Shown here: piece after piece, positions 17,101 to 25,732 of the stretch
Numbering within the stretch: position 1 is the first letter of the stretch
Layout: every line of letters starts with the position of its first letter
From: an uncultured Bacteroidales bacterium
GTDB lineage: Bacteria; Bacteroidota; Bacteroidia; Bacteroidales; Bacteroidaceae
Length of the DNA stretch: 64,000 bases
Reading direction: 5' to 3'
NCBI GenBank assembly: GCA_902799685.1
Contig: CADCBO010000013.1
Span: 40,493 to 104,492 of the forward strand
The notes under the pieces: generated by a model
What the model was told of the DNA's origin: nothing
Database searches by the model: none
The model's input: only the letters and a program-made list of their open reading frames with translations
Translations under genes and position numbers: made by a program

Positions 17101-18930
17101 ATGAATATTTTCAGAAAGACCATAACCGCGGTCCTGATGGCCGTTTTCTTCTGTCTGCAGGCCGGCGCACAGGAGTATTTCCTGCATACCGTCACCAAAG
17201 GCCAGGGGCTCTACTCCATCTCACGCATGTACGGGGTGACCGAGGATGACATAATAAAGGTCAATCCCGGAAGCGAAAAGGTAATAAAGGTTGGTCAGGA
17301 GCTGCGTATCCCCAACAGGAAACAGCCCAGTTCAGGTCATTTCCACACTATTCAGAAGGGCGAGACACTTTACCGACTGTCGGTAGAGAACCGCGTGTCG
17401 GTCAAGGAGATTTGCGATGCCAACCCCGGTCTATCCGCCGAAAACTTCAAGATAGGTCAGGTTATCATAATCCCCGCCTCTTCCGATGAAGACCCTTTGG
17501 CATCAACCATAGAGCAGGCCAGCGAGATCATCCCTGAAAGCACACGTCAGGACATGGAGACGGTTGCTTCCGAGGCTCCCGGATTCAAGGGCACCCATAC
17601 CGTAGCCCGCCGTGAAACCATATACAAGCTCTCTAAGATGTACGGCATCACCGAAGAAGAGTTCCTGGATGCCAACCCCGAATTCCGAAGCAAGAAACTT
17701 CGCAAAGGTGCTGTAGTTAACATCCCCTACTCAAAAGAGGAACTGGCACAGTTTGAGCGCGAGCGCAATGAGGCCAGGAGCCGTATAGAGTCCATCCCTG
17801 ACAGCACGCTGTTCCGTATGAACGATATTATTTCCGAGCCTCAGGACCGCGATGACGGAATCCTGACCGCCGCCCTTATACTACCTTTCTCACTTGATGA
17901 CGACACCGCATCGACAGACCAGAAAAAGATGGTTGAGTTCTATCAGGGAATGCTTCTGGCTCTTGAAAGGCTTAAGAACGAGAATGTATCGGTAAATCTC
18001 AAGCTGTTTGACTCAAAAGGCGAGAACACATCCATTCAACCGCTTCTTGAAAGCGGCAAACTGGATGACGTGGACATCATATTCGGTCCCAGATGGCCCC
18101 GTCACATAACCGAGGCAGCCCAATGGTCCACCCGCAACAAAGTGCCGCTGGTGCTCCCCATGAACTCAAATGCCGATGACGTGTTCAACAATCCGTACGT
18201 CTATCAGCTCAACACGCCGCAGTCCTATTCGCATCAGGAGATATATGACCATTTCCTAAAACAGTTCCGCAATCCTAACGTAATTATTCTTGATGCGGAG
18301 GAATTCAGGAAAAACGATTTCATAGACGGTCTCAAGAATACATTGGATGACCATAGGATTTCATATACCACCATTCAAGTGGATACAGCAGCCCAAAGCA
18401 TCTCCAATGCCCTTGTAGCCGGCAAGCAGAACATATTCATACTGAATTCATCAAACAGCGGTCCGCTCAACACCATGTTGCCCGTTCTCCAGATCATCAA
18501 CCGCACCAAGGATCCCGGCATTGAGACACATCTGTTCGGTTATCCGGAGTACCAGTATTATGCATATGACCACATGGATGAGATGTATGAAGTTGACACA
18601 TGGTTCTACAGCTGGTTCTATACAAACAACACGTTGCGTGAATCTATAGATTTCAACACATCATTCCGTCGTGCATTCAGCCGTCAGATGATGGTGAGCT
18701 ACCCCAGTTACGCCTCATACGGCTATGACACCGGCTATTATTTCCTTAAAGGTCTGGCCACATACGGAAAGGATTTTGAGAACAACCTTAACAGGCTCCG
18801 CACTAACCCGGTTCAGATGGGATTCAAGTTTGAGCGTGTAAACAACTGGGGAGGATTCATAAACCGTAAGATATTCTTTGTACACTTCTCAAACGACTAC
18901 AAGGTTGAGAAGATAGACTTTGACCGATGA
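17101..18930 (+). CDS. LysM-repeat protein fused to a periplasmic-binding-protein fold
   Basis: A 609-residue secreted protein with signal peptide MNIFRKTITAVLMAVFFCLQ (cleavage near AGAQ). Three LysM repeats follow (HTVTKGQGLYSISRMYG, HTIQKGETLYRLSVENR, HTVARRETIYKLSKMYG; about residues 27-75, 80-125 and 160-210), each ending in a V.IP-type motif. LysM repeats bind peptidoglycan glycan strands. The C-terminal 350 residues resemble type I periplasmic binding proteins (TAALILPFSLDD, FYQGMLLALERL, DVDIIFGPRWPRH, VPLVLPMNSNADDVF). This fusion is common in Bacteroidota but without a settled function; wall attachment and envelope sensing are plausible. The next gene, a beta-barrel protein, overlaps by 4 bases. 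Confidence 0.85.
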   Translation: MNIFRKTITAVLMAVFFCLQAGAQEYFLHTVTKGQGLYSISRMYGVTEDDIIKVNPGSEKVIKVGQELRIPNRKQPSSGHFHTIQKGETLYRLSVENRVSVKEICDANPGLSAENFKIGQVIIIPASSDEDPLASTIEQASEIIPESTRQDMETVASEAPGFKGTHTVARRETIYKLSKMYGITEEEFLDANPEFRSKKLRKGAVVNIPYSKEELAQFERERNEARSRIESIPDSTLFRMNDIISEPQDRDDGILTAALILPFSLDDDTASTDQKKMVEFYQGMLLALERLKNENVSVNLKLFDSKGENTSIQPLLESGKLDDVDIIFGPRWPRHITEAAQWSTRNKVPLVLPMNSNADDVFNNPYVYQLNTPQSYSHQEIYDHFLKQFRNPNVIILDAEEFRKNDFIDGLKNTLDDHRISYTTIQVDTAAQSISNALVAGKQNIFILNSSNSGPLNTMLPVLQIINRTKDPGIETHLFGYPEYQYYAYDHMDEMYEVDTWFYSWFYTNNTLRESIDFNTSFRRAFSRQMMVSYPSYASYGYDTGYYFLKGLATYGKDFENNLNRLRTNPVQMGFKFERVNNWGGFINRKIFFVHFSNDYKVEKIDFDR

Positions 18931-19622
18931 CCAAACGTTCAATTGCCATAATATTCGCTCTGGCTATTGCCACGTTCACCGCAACCGCTCAGGTAGGAGA
19001 CCCCAGGAATACGCTTTCCATAGGCGGAAGTGCAGGCATGGGTACCAGCAGCGTCTCCTTCATACCCACCATCAAGCAGACCACCAGCCTTGGCCCTACA
19101 TTCGGCGTGAGTGTGCGTCATATCTCAGAGAAATATTTCTTTCTGATCTGCGGCCTGCAGCTGGAGCTGAACTATGCCCAGCGAGGCTGGACAGAGCTTA
19201 TTGAAGACGGTTCGGGCAATGAATACACCCGCGTACTGAACTACATCGAGATGCCGTTCCTGGCACATTTAGGATTCGGACGTGAGTTCCGTGGATTCCA
19301 AGGGCATCTGAACCTTGGTCCTCAGGTGGGCTTTCTGTTAAGTGAAAAGGAAATATACGGAGGCAAGGAGCCATGGGACATTTCCAACCGTCCCAATCAG
19401 GTGACGGAGCAGTATGGCAAGGCCATAGAAAACAAGTTGGACTATGGAATTACAGCCAGTCTTGGAATCGAGATGCGCACCGGTTCCGGCAATTTCGGAC
19501 TGGAAGGCCGGTATTACTTCGGACTTGGAAACATATACGGCATCACCAAGAAAGACTATTTCGGACGCTGCGCCAACAGCACCATCTCCGTCCGCGCAAC
19601 CTACTCATTCAATCTGTTCTAA
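18927..19622 (+). CDS. PorT-like outer-membrane beta-barrel protein
   Basis: A 231-residue protein whose ATG overlaps the stop of the LysM gene (ATGA), so the two are translationally coupled. It has a signal peptide (MTKRSIAIIFALAIATFTAT, cleavage near AQ) followed by alternating amphipathic strands typical of an eight-stranded barrel (LSIGGSAGMG, LELNYAQRGW, GHLNLGPQVGFLL, GITASLGIEMRTG), ending in YSFNLF with the terminal aromatic of outer-membrane proteins. It falls in the broad PorT/outer-membrane beta-barrel family. A partnership with the LysM protein is inferred from the overlap. The stop codon overlaps that of the convergent DUF4293 gene. Confidence 0.8.
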   Translation: MTKRSIAIIFALAIATFTATAQVGDPRNTLSIGGSAGMGTSSVSFIPTIKQTTSLGPTFGVSVRHISEKYFFLICGLQLELNYAQRGWTELIEDGSGNEYTRVLNYIEMPFLAHLGFGREFRGFQGHLNLGPQVGFLLSEKEIYGGKEPWDISNRPNQVTEQYGKAIENKLDYGITASLGIEMRTGSGNFGLEGRYYFGLGNIYGITKKDYFGRCANSTISVRATYSFNLF

Positions 19623-20092
19623 TCCCTAAGACGGAAGCCGCTTGCCTTGGCTATAATGTCAGCCTCAGCCTTTGACACCCCGTGTATGGACATGAATTCC
19701 AACACAAGGCAGATTAGCGGAAATGCCGCAGCTATACAAGGCGAGAATGTTGAATCACCCTTAACCAGCAGCACATAAACTACAAACGGGATATAATAAC
19801 CCGCCGTAAGCAGCATCATGAACACTAGAAGCCGCTTTTGGAGCACAAAATTGCGGAATCCTGAGAGCAGGAGTTCAAAAACCCCAACCGCCAGGACCAT
19901 GATTATGATCACACCTAAAGCCCACATGGCAGCAACGCTGTCACCCTCTATGAAATTAAGGCGGAAGTTGGTTAGTTCCGCCGATGCGCCCTCGGCATTG
20001 ACAAGCTGGCCGATAGGAAGGAAAAGGCCGGCAAACATCAACACACAGATGAGAGCCAGCCATATCTGATGCAGGTAGAATTCTATCTTCAT
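19619..20092 (-). CDS. DUF4293 family four-helix membrane protein
   Basis: A 157-residue inner-membrane protein with four hydrophobic segments and a polar C-terminus (KAEADIIAKASGFRLRD) typical of DUF4293. The function is unknown. It is the third gene of the bamD, rpoZ-like, DUF4293 group, an order widely kept in Bacteroidales, 30 bases after the second gene. Confidence 0.85.
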   Translation of the reverse strand: MKIEFYLHQIWLALICVLMFAGLFLPIGQLVNAEGASAELTNFRLNFIEGDSVAAMWALGVIIIMVLAVGVFELLLSGFRNFVLQKRLLVFMMLLTAGYYIPFVVYVLLVKGDSTFSPCIAAAFPLICLVLEFMSIHGVSKAEADIIAKASGFRLRD

Positions 20093-20122
20093 AAGACAAA
20101 CCCGGAATAAATCCGGAACCGG

Positions 20123-20455
20123 TCAGAGATTCTCTTTCTCCTTAGCAGGATTACGGAAATATATCTTACCCTCCTCAAACTCCTGAGCAGCAATCAGTGT
20201 AGGTTTGGGAAGACGCTCATAATAGCGTGAAATCTCAATCTGCTCCCTGTTCTCGAACATCTCCTCCAGGTTGTCTGTCGATGAACTGAACTCCTCAAGC
20301 TTGGTCTTGAGCTCATCCTTCATCTCCACTGAAATCTGGTTGGCACGCTTGCCCATGATAGCCACGCTCTCATAGATATTGCCTGTGTCCTTTACGAAAT
20401 CGACCAGATCGCGGGTAACGGTGTTGGTCGGAGCATTTGTCTTCTTGAAATCCAT
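20123..20455 (-). CDS. rpoZ: RNA polymerase omega-like subunit (Rpb6 family)
   Basis: A 110-residue protein of the Bacteroidota RpoZ/Rpb6 type: TRDLVDFVKDTGNIYESVAI and MGKRANQISVEMKDEL match the conserved helices that clamp the beta' subunit, and the tail PKPTLIAAQEFEEGKIYFRN is typical of this phylum. It helps assemble RNA polymerase. It sits one base after bamD on the same strand, the usual Bacteroidales order. Confidence 0.9.
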   Translation of the reverse strand: MDFKKTNAPTNTVTRDLVDFVKDTGNIYESVAIMGKRANQISVEMKDELKTKLEEFSSSTDNLEEMFENREQIEISRYYERLPKPTLIAAQEFEEGKIYFRNPAKEKENL

Positions 20456-20456
20456 T

Positions 20457-21293
20457 TTAGTCTTCTTCTATTATTTGATTCTTGTTTCCTAAATTCTTGG
20501 TCGATGTGCGGTAAATCTTATCCGCCTCTTTCATGAAGGAGCTCTCCGGGAACTCATTCTTGAAAGCATAGTACTCATCTATGGCATCGCGATAGCGGTC
20601 ATCCCTCTTGGAAAGCACACTCTCCTGGGCCATCTGGAACTTGGCTTTGAGGACAAGTATCGAAAGGTCTTCGCGGTACTTGGTATAAGGAAAGTCACGC
20701 AAGGCATTCTGAGCCACTAAAATGCATGAACGGTAATTGTTGCCCAGGAAGTTACCCATATTGTAATAGAGGTCTGCCGTACGCAGTTCCTTCTCAACCA
20801 GACGGTCGTTCATGGTGTAGATCATATTTTCTGCCTCATGACGATACTTGCTGTTGGGATAAGCCTCCACAAACCGCTGCAGCTGAAGAATGGCATTGGA
20901 GGTGCTTGTAGCATCCAGACGAGGATCAGGCGTATCCAGGAACAGACTCTTGCCCGATCGGAACAGGCAATCCTCGGAATAGGTGCTGTTGGGGAAAGAC
21001 CTGTAACAAGCCATGTAATATTGTGATGCGGAGAGGAAGTCATCCATATTGTAGTAGCAGGTGGCCAACAGGAACATGGATTCCTCTGCCTTGGAAGTTC
21101 CGCGCTGATAAGCCACGCACTCCTCAAGCATGGAACTGCAAGTGGTGTAATGCCCCTCCATGAAATATGCCTTGGCAAGACTGTACTTGGTGTTATAGTC
21201 CGATGCCTTCAGGATCTTATTATACCCTGAACAACCGGTCAGAACAGATATTCCGAGCACTAAAACTGATACTATGGATGCAGTCCTACGCAT
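20457..21293 (-). CDS. bamD: Outer-membrane assembly lipoprotein BamD
   Basis: The start is set at 21293 because it gives the lipoprotein signal MRRTASIVSVLVLGISVLTG followed by the lipobox Cys, and a promoter ends 19 bases upstream. The 278-residue protein has TPR-like helices (AKAYFMEGHYTTCSSMLEEC, RFVEAYPNSKYRHEAENMIY, LALLATCYY-type repeats) as in BamD/YfiO. BamD helps BamA fold beta-barrel proteins into the outer membrane. It is the first gene of the bamD-rpoZ-DUF4293 operon. Confidence 0.92.
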   Translation of the reverse strand: MRRTASIVSVLVLGISVLTGCSGYNKILKASDYNTKYSLAKAYFMEGHYTTCSSMLEECVAYQRGTSKAEESMFLLATCYYNMDDFLSASQYYMACYRSFPNSTYSEDCLFRSGKSLFLDTPDPRLDATSTSNAILQLQRFVEAYPNSKYRHEAENMIYTMNDRLVEKELRTADLYYNMGNFLGNNYRSCILVAQNALRDFPYTKYREDLSILVLKAKFQMAQESVLSKRDDRYRDAIDEYYAFKNEFPESSFMKEADKIYRTSTKNLGNKNQIIEED

Positions 21294-21312
21294 TTTGTAA
21301 AATTTCAACCTG

Positions 21313-21344
21313 CAAAAGTACCTATTTTGGACGAATGGTGCAAA
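21313..21344 (-). promoter_or_regulatory. Promoter of the bamD operon
   Basis: On the minus strand: -33 TTTG at 21344-21341, a 20-base spacer, and -7 TACTTTTG at 21320-21313. This is one of the clearest consensus promoters in the window. Confidence 0.82.
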
Positions 21345-21364
21345 CAAGCATCAGTTATTTAATA

Positions 21365-22990
21365 TTATTTACGTATGCGCAACACATCACCGTTGTCACG
21401 TACCACGTTCTCCTTCCACTTGTCGGAGTAGTCTTCCCAGATGGGATATTCCGGAATATCGTCACTGAAACCGTTGGTCATGAATGATCCGTCCTCATTC
21501 TGACGCTTTATGTTTCCGTCAATATATTTTACCAAAAGATACTTGTCCAGGTCCTGCCATTTCTTAAACAGGGCTACTGCATTGTCAACTCCGAATGATG
21601 AAAGAGTCTGTATAGATTGGGAGTCGCTCATGGCATCGGCCTTGGCAATCATCTCACTCTCATACTTGTCTATCACCTCACGCACCTCGGCGCCTATCTT
21701 GTCATAGCGCAGATAAGCAAACTGGGCTATGCGGCTTACTGCCCAATACATGGAGGTCTCGGAATACTCAATCAGAGAGCCGTTTCCCTCCTTGAGACAC
21801 TCAGGGACACTGTTTGTGCAACTGAAGAAAGGCATGAGCGGAGATGTGGCGGCATCGTCCACACCAAACCAGAAGATTCCGTACCTGCTGCCAGGACGGG
21901 ACTGTGCCACATACCACCATCCGGTCTGCTGGGTTGCGATGGCCCGCTCGTTCACATACTCCCAGCCCTTATACTCAAACTCCATGGGGCGCCAGCGGTA
22001 AGGCAGGTGACTGCCGCCTGCACCTATATCGGTAGTCATGTCCATAGGCGTTCCCTCATAATGGTCACGCATCATGTCAGCTAGGTCTTTTGTTGAGATT
22101 TTTCTGTTAGGCTTAACATAAAGAGGCATATGTTTCTTAAGGTCATAACCCATTGCATAATCCAGATATTCATCCATTCCATCGGCAAAACGGTTAAAGT
22201 ATGACCAGACTCTTGCCTCACACCCGCGGGCTCCGCCAAAGTCAAGAGGATTATAGACATCGCAGAAACTGAACTCCTCATCCGTGCCGCTGAATATGCC
22301 CTGCTCACGCGCATGCTTTATAACATCCTTTGCATAGAGGCAGTTGTCCGGATCATTGAAATCAATCGTGGTTATACGTGACTGGTTGGCGTGACCTGAA
22401 ATATAGCCGTCAGGTATGCGCTTTGCCACCCATACTGCGCCCCTGTTCACATTGCGTCCCTTCTTGTCAAACTTGGGGTTCTTACCGATTATATCCATGA
22501 TCCAAATCTCATTTGGGTCACAGAGTGTGAAAGACTCTCCTTCAGATGCATAGCCATACTGTTGCATAAGTTCGTCTATCAGCAGGATAGCCTCACGTGC
22601 AGTCTTGCAGCGTTCCAGAGCTATGTGCATGAGCGAACCGTAATCCAGGATTGCGGTAGTGTCAATGAACTCGCGTCCGCCATAAGTTGTCTCACCTATA
22701 ACCAGCTGATGCTCGTTCATATTGCCAATCACTGAATAAATGTGGCTTGCCTGCGGAATTTCCCCCAGCCTCTTGCCGCTGTCCCAGTCAACGATTTCAC
22801 GCATTGCACCAGCCGGAAAGTCCGCTGCGGAGTTGTAATGCAGGGTTCCGTACAGCTGGTGTGAATCGGCCGCATAGGTACACATGTTTGAACCGTTGGC
22901 CGATGCGCCCTTGGTCACTATCAGGTTTGTGCAGGCAAATGCACCTGCCGTGCAAAGCACTGCTGTAAAAGTAAGAATCAGTTTCTTCAT
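21365..22990 (-). CDS. C69 family dipeptidase, secreted
   Basis: A 541-residue protein with signal peptide MKKLILTFTAVLCTAGAFA directly followed by Cys20 in CTNLIVTKGASANGSNMCTY. An N-terminal nucleophile Cys exposed by cleavage is the hallmark of the C69/PepD family of Ntn hydrolases. Further family patterns are GETTYGGREF, WIMDIIGKNP, ANQSRITTIDF and FWFGVDDAATSP. It should hydrolyse dipeptides in the periplasm. Its ATG overlaps the stop of the upstream C_GCAxxG_C_C gene by one base, so the two form an operon. Confidence 0.9.
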   Translation of the reverse strand: MKKLILTFTAVLCTAGAFACTNLIVTKGASANGSNMCTYAADSHQLYGTLHYNSAADFPAGAMREIVDWDSGKRLGEIPQASHIYSVIGNMNEHQLVIGETTYGGREFIDTTAILDYGSLMHIALERCKTAREAILLIDELMQQYGYASEGESFTLCDPNEIWIMDIIGKNPKFDKKGRNVNRGAVWVAKRIPDGYISGHANQSRITTIDFNDPDNCLYAKDVIKHAREQGIFSGTDEEFSFCDVYNPLDFGGARGCEARVWSYFNRFADGMDEYLDYAMGYDLKKHMPLYVKPNRKISTKDLADMMRDHYEGTPMDMTTDIGAGGSHLPYRWRPMEFEYKGWEYVNERAIATQQTGWWYVAQSRPGSRYGIFWFGVDDAATSPLMPFFSCTNSVPECLKEGNGSLIEYSETSMYWAVSRIAQFAYLRYDKIGAEVREVIDKYESEMIAKADAMSDSQSIQTLSSFGVDNAVALFKKWQDLDKYLLVKYIDGNIKRQNEDGSFMTNGFSDDIPEYPIWEDYSDKWKENVVRDNGDVLRIRK

Positions 22991-23448
22991 TATTGTTGTT
23001 CTTTTATTCTACGTGCAATTATCCCGGCGGCAATTGAGCAAAGCTCACCACAGGGACGTTTCTTGTAATATTCAGATGTTCGGTCAGACGGTACAGGCGT
23101 ACCCTCCGGCTTGCTCAACCCCAAAAGCTCACGGCAGATTATGCTGCCGTTCCTATCCTTGAACTCACCCGCCATCTCCTGCACAAGAGCATAATTCTTG
23201 GTTTTTGCTGACTTGTCATTCACATCATTAGCCGGAATCAAGGCTCCTGACACCATAGTCATTGCCGACACCGTACCGCACACCTCACGCATACGACCCA
23301 TTCCACCTCCGAATCCGCTGGCAAGTCGTGCAATCTCATCCTCAGGCAGCCCAATCACATCGGCAAATGTCATTGCCACTGCCTGACAGCAGTTATATCC
23401 GGCCTTGAAAAGCTCACCGGCTTTTTGTTCTCTCTCTTCAACTGTCAT
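22990..23448 (-). CDS. C_GCAxxG_C_C family redox protein
   Basis: A 152-residue cytoplasmic protein with the family motif set: YNCCQAVAMTFADV, ASGFGGGMGRMREVCGTVSA, CRELLGL and CGELCSIAAGII. The conserved cysteines are thought to bind a cofactor or act in redox chemistry; the function is not established. The gene is coupled to the C69 dipeptidase by a one-base stop/start overlap and has its own -7 box (23470-23477). Confidence 0.88.
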   Translation of the reverse strand: MTVEEREQKAGELFKAGYNCCQAVAMTFADVIGLPEDEIARLASGFGGGMGRMREVCGTVSAMTMVSGALIPANDVNDKSAKTKNYALVQEMAGEFKDRNGSIICRELLGLSKPEGTPVPSDRTSEYYKKRPCGELCSIAAGIIARRIKEQQ

Positions 23449-23469
23449 CCCAATAAACTTTTAGTGGCT

Positions 23470-23477
23470 CAAAAATA
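23470..23477 (-). promoter_or_regulatory. -7 box of the C_GCAxxG_C_C/C69 operon
   Basis: TATTTTTG on the minus strand, 22 bases before the ATG at 23448. The -33 element is not clear. Confidence 0.55.
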
Positions 23478-23520
23478 CAAAAAAAAGCCGTATCTTTAAG
23501 CTTCGCTTTTAGATAGGCTT
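23478..23520 (-). terminator. Minus-strand intrinsic terminator upstream of an operon promoter
   Basis: Bases 23485-23520 form an inverted repeat (AAGCC, TATCT and AAGC paired with GCTT, AGATA and GGCTT, with small mismatches). On the minus strand it is followed by a run of eight T. It lies just upstream of the -7 box at 23470-23477, so it would stop antisense transcripts coming from uvrB. Confidence 0.6.
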
Positions 23521-23573
23521 CGCCTCGGGATAAAATATAAACAAGTTTCTTTTTTTCTCCTCTCGGCTAGCAC

Positions 23574-23581
23574 TATCTTTG
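23574..23581 (+). promoter_or_regulatory. -7 box of uvrB
   Basis: TATCTTTG, 21 bases before the ATG at 23603. It excludes the upstream TTG at 23579 as start, since that overlaps the box. Confidence 0.6.
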
Positions 23582-23602
23582 CAGTTCACAATTTCTGAAA
23601 CG

Positions 23603-25615
23603 ATGGAATTCAAGTTAGTATCGCCATTTGCACCTACGGGGGACCAGCCGCAAGCCATTCAGCAGCTTACTGAAGGAATACTGAATGGTGCTCATGCCCA
23701 GACTCTGCTGGGTGTGACGGGCTCGGGCAAGACATTTACCATAGCCAATGTCATAAAGAACATAGGCCGTCCCACTCTTGTCTTGAGCCACAACAAGACT
23801 CTGGCGGCACAGCTTTACAGTGAATTCAAGGCTTTCTTCCCTGAAAACGCCGTTGAATACTACGTTTCTTACTATGACTACTATCAGCCCGAAGCATATA
23901 TTCCCTCCACTGACACATATATAGAAAAGGACCTTGCCATAAACGATGAGATTGACAAGCTCAGGCTTTCGGCCACATCGGCCCTGCTGTCAGGACGCAA
24001 TGACGTGATTGTGGTTTCATCGGTCTCATGCATTTATGGAATGGGCAACCCGGCAGATTTCTACAATAACGTGATAGAGCTGCGCAAAGGCGACCACATA
24101 GACCGTAATGTATTGCTGCGCAAGCTGGTAGATAGCCTCTACACACGCAATGACATAGAGCTGGGACGCGGCTGTTTCCGTGTTAAAGGTGAAAACGTTG
24201 ACATAAACCTGGCATACAACGATACCGCCGTTCGCATTCAGTTCTGGGACGATGAAATCGATTCCATCGAGGAATTCGACGTGCTGACCGGTGAACGCAT
24301 AGACACATATGATTTCTACCGCATATACCCGGCAAACCTGTTCATGACCACAAAGGAGAGCCAGGAACGTGCCATCCGCGCAATCCAGGATGACCTTGTA
24401 GAGCGTGTAGAGTATTTCCAGGAGATAGGAAAGCCTCTGGAAGCCAAACGTTTGAAGGAGCGTGTTGAGTATGACATTGAAATGATACGCGAGCTTGGCC
24501 ATTGCAGCGGAATTGAGAACTATTCCCGTTACTTTGACGGCCGCGCCGCCGGCACCCGCCCCTACTGCCTGCTGGATTTCTTCCCCAAGGATTACCTCAC
24601 CGTAATTGATGAGAGCCATGTCAGCGTACCGCAACTACACGCCATGTACGGCGGTGACCGCGCCCGTAAGATAAACCTTGTTGAGTACGGATTCCGCCTG
24701 CCCGCCGCTCTTGACAACCGCCCGCTCAAGTTTGAGGAATTCAAGGAGCTGACCGGCCAGACAATCTACGTGAGTGCCACCCCAGCCGATTATGAACTGG
24801 CTGAAAGTGAAGGTGTTGTTGTGGATCAGGTAATACGTCCCACCGGCCTGCTAGACCCGGATATTGAAGTGCGTCCCAGCAAGAACCAGATAGACGACCT
24901 CCTGGAGGAGATTGCTGTCCGCTCCGAGCGTGACGAACGTGTGCTGGTGACAACTCTGACCAAACGCATGGCCGAAGAACTGAATGAATACCTGCTCAAG
25001 AACGGAGTGCGCACCAACTATATACACAGCGACGTAGATACGCTGGAACGTATCCAGATAATGACAGACCTCCGGAAAGGGCTGTATGACGTACTTGTAG
25101 GCGTGAACCTTCTGCGAGAGGGACTTGACCTGCCGGAGGTATCGCTTGTGGCAATCATAGATGCCGACAAGGAGGGATTCCTGCGTGACCACCGCTCACT
25201 GACACAGACCGCAGGCCGTGCCGCCCGTAACGTAAACGGAAAGGTAATCCTGTATGCCGACAAGATTACAGAGAGCATGCGCCTTACCATAGCCGAAACC
25301 ACCCGCCGCCGTGAAAAGCAGATGCGCTACAACGCAGAGCACGGAATAACCCCCAAACAGATTGAAAAGGCTCTCAACACATCACTTTTGGTACCCTCAG
25401 CTCAGGAGCCAGAGCCCAAGCCATACACCATAGAGGACCGCACCAGAGCCGTAGCCGACCCTGTCATCTCCGCAATGACCCCACAGCAGCTTGACAAGGC
25501 CATCGCCCGCACCCGCCGCCTCATGAACGAAGCCGCCTCCCGAATGGATTTCATGGAAGCCGCTCAATACCGAGACGAAATGTTCAAGTTGGAATCCCTC
25601 AGAGGGGCACAATAG
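23603..25615 (+). CDS. uvrB: Excinuclease ABC subunit B
   Basis: The start at 23603 gives 670 residues beginning MEFKLVSPFAPTGDQPQAI, the usual UvrB N-terminus. Walker A is GVTGSGKT (37-44); the damage-wedging beta-hairpin region is YYDYYQPEAYIP; DESHV is the helicase motif II; and ILYADKITESM with TAGRAARN is motif VI. A C-terminal UVR motif for UvrA/UvrC contact is near residues 625-660. The last codons (Arg-Gly-Ala-Gln-stop) lie inside the palindromic repeat at 25603-25726, which also supplies the TAG stop. Confidence 0.97.
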   Translation: MEFKLVSPFAPTGDQPQAIQQLTEGILNGAHAQTLLGVTGSGKTFTIANVIKNIGRPTLVLSHNKTLAAQLYSEFKAFFPENAVEYYVSYYDYYQPEAYIPSTDTYIEKDLAINDEIDKLRLSATSALLSGRNDVIVVSSVSCIYGMGNPADFYNNVIELRKGDHIDRNVLLRKLVDSLYTRNDIELGRGCFRVKGENVDINLAYNDTAVRIQFWDDEIDSIEEFDVLTGERIDTYDFYRIYPANLFMTTKESQERAIRAIQDDLVERVEYFQEIGKPLEAKRLKERVEYDIEMIRELGHCSGIENYSRYFDGRAAGTRPYCLLDFFPKDYLTVIDESHVSVPQLHAMYGGDRARKINLVEYGFRLPAALDNRPLKFEEFKELTGQTIYVSATPADYELAESEGVVVDQVIRPTGLLDPDIEVRPSKNQIDDLLEEIAVRSERDERVLVTTLTKRMAEELNEYLLKNGVRTNYIHSDVDTLERIQIMTDLRKGLYDVLVGVNLLREGLDLPEVSLVAIIDADKEGFLRDHRSLTQTAGRAARNVNGKVILYADKITESMRLTIAETTRRREKQMRYNAEHGITPKQIEKALNTSLLVPSAQEPEPKPYTIEDRTRAVADPVISAMTPQQLDKAIARTRRLMNEAASRMDFMEAAQYRDEMFKLESLRGAQ

Positions 25616-25726
25616 GGACGGTTCTTTTTGTGCCCCTCTGAAAAACTTTCAAACGGAGCTAAAATCTCACATATTAGCGGATTAACTAAATAGGGGCACA
25701 AAAAGAACCGTCCCTATTGTGCCCCT
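25603..25726. repeat. REPIN-like palindrome, family B
   Basis: Arms 25603-25637 and 25692-25726 are perfect 35-bp inverted repeats around a 54-base centre. Each arm has a small hairpin with ends AGGGGCACAA / TTGTGCCCCT and the core AGGGACGGTTC. The left arm encodes the last residues and the TAG stop of uvrB; the right arm ends 6 bases before the purU stop. It lies between convergent genes and probably also ends transcription. Confidence 0.92.
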
Positions 25727-25732
25727 AGGTGC

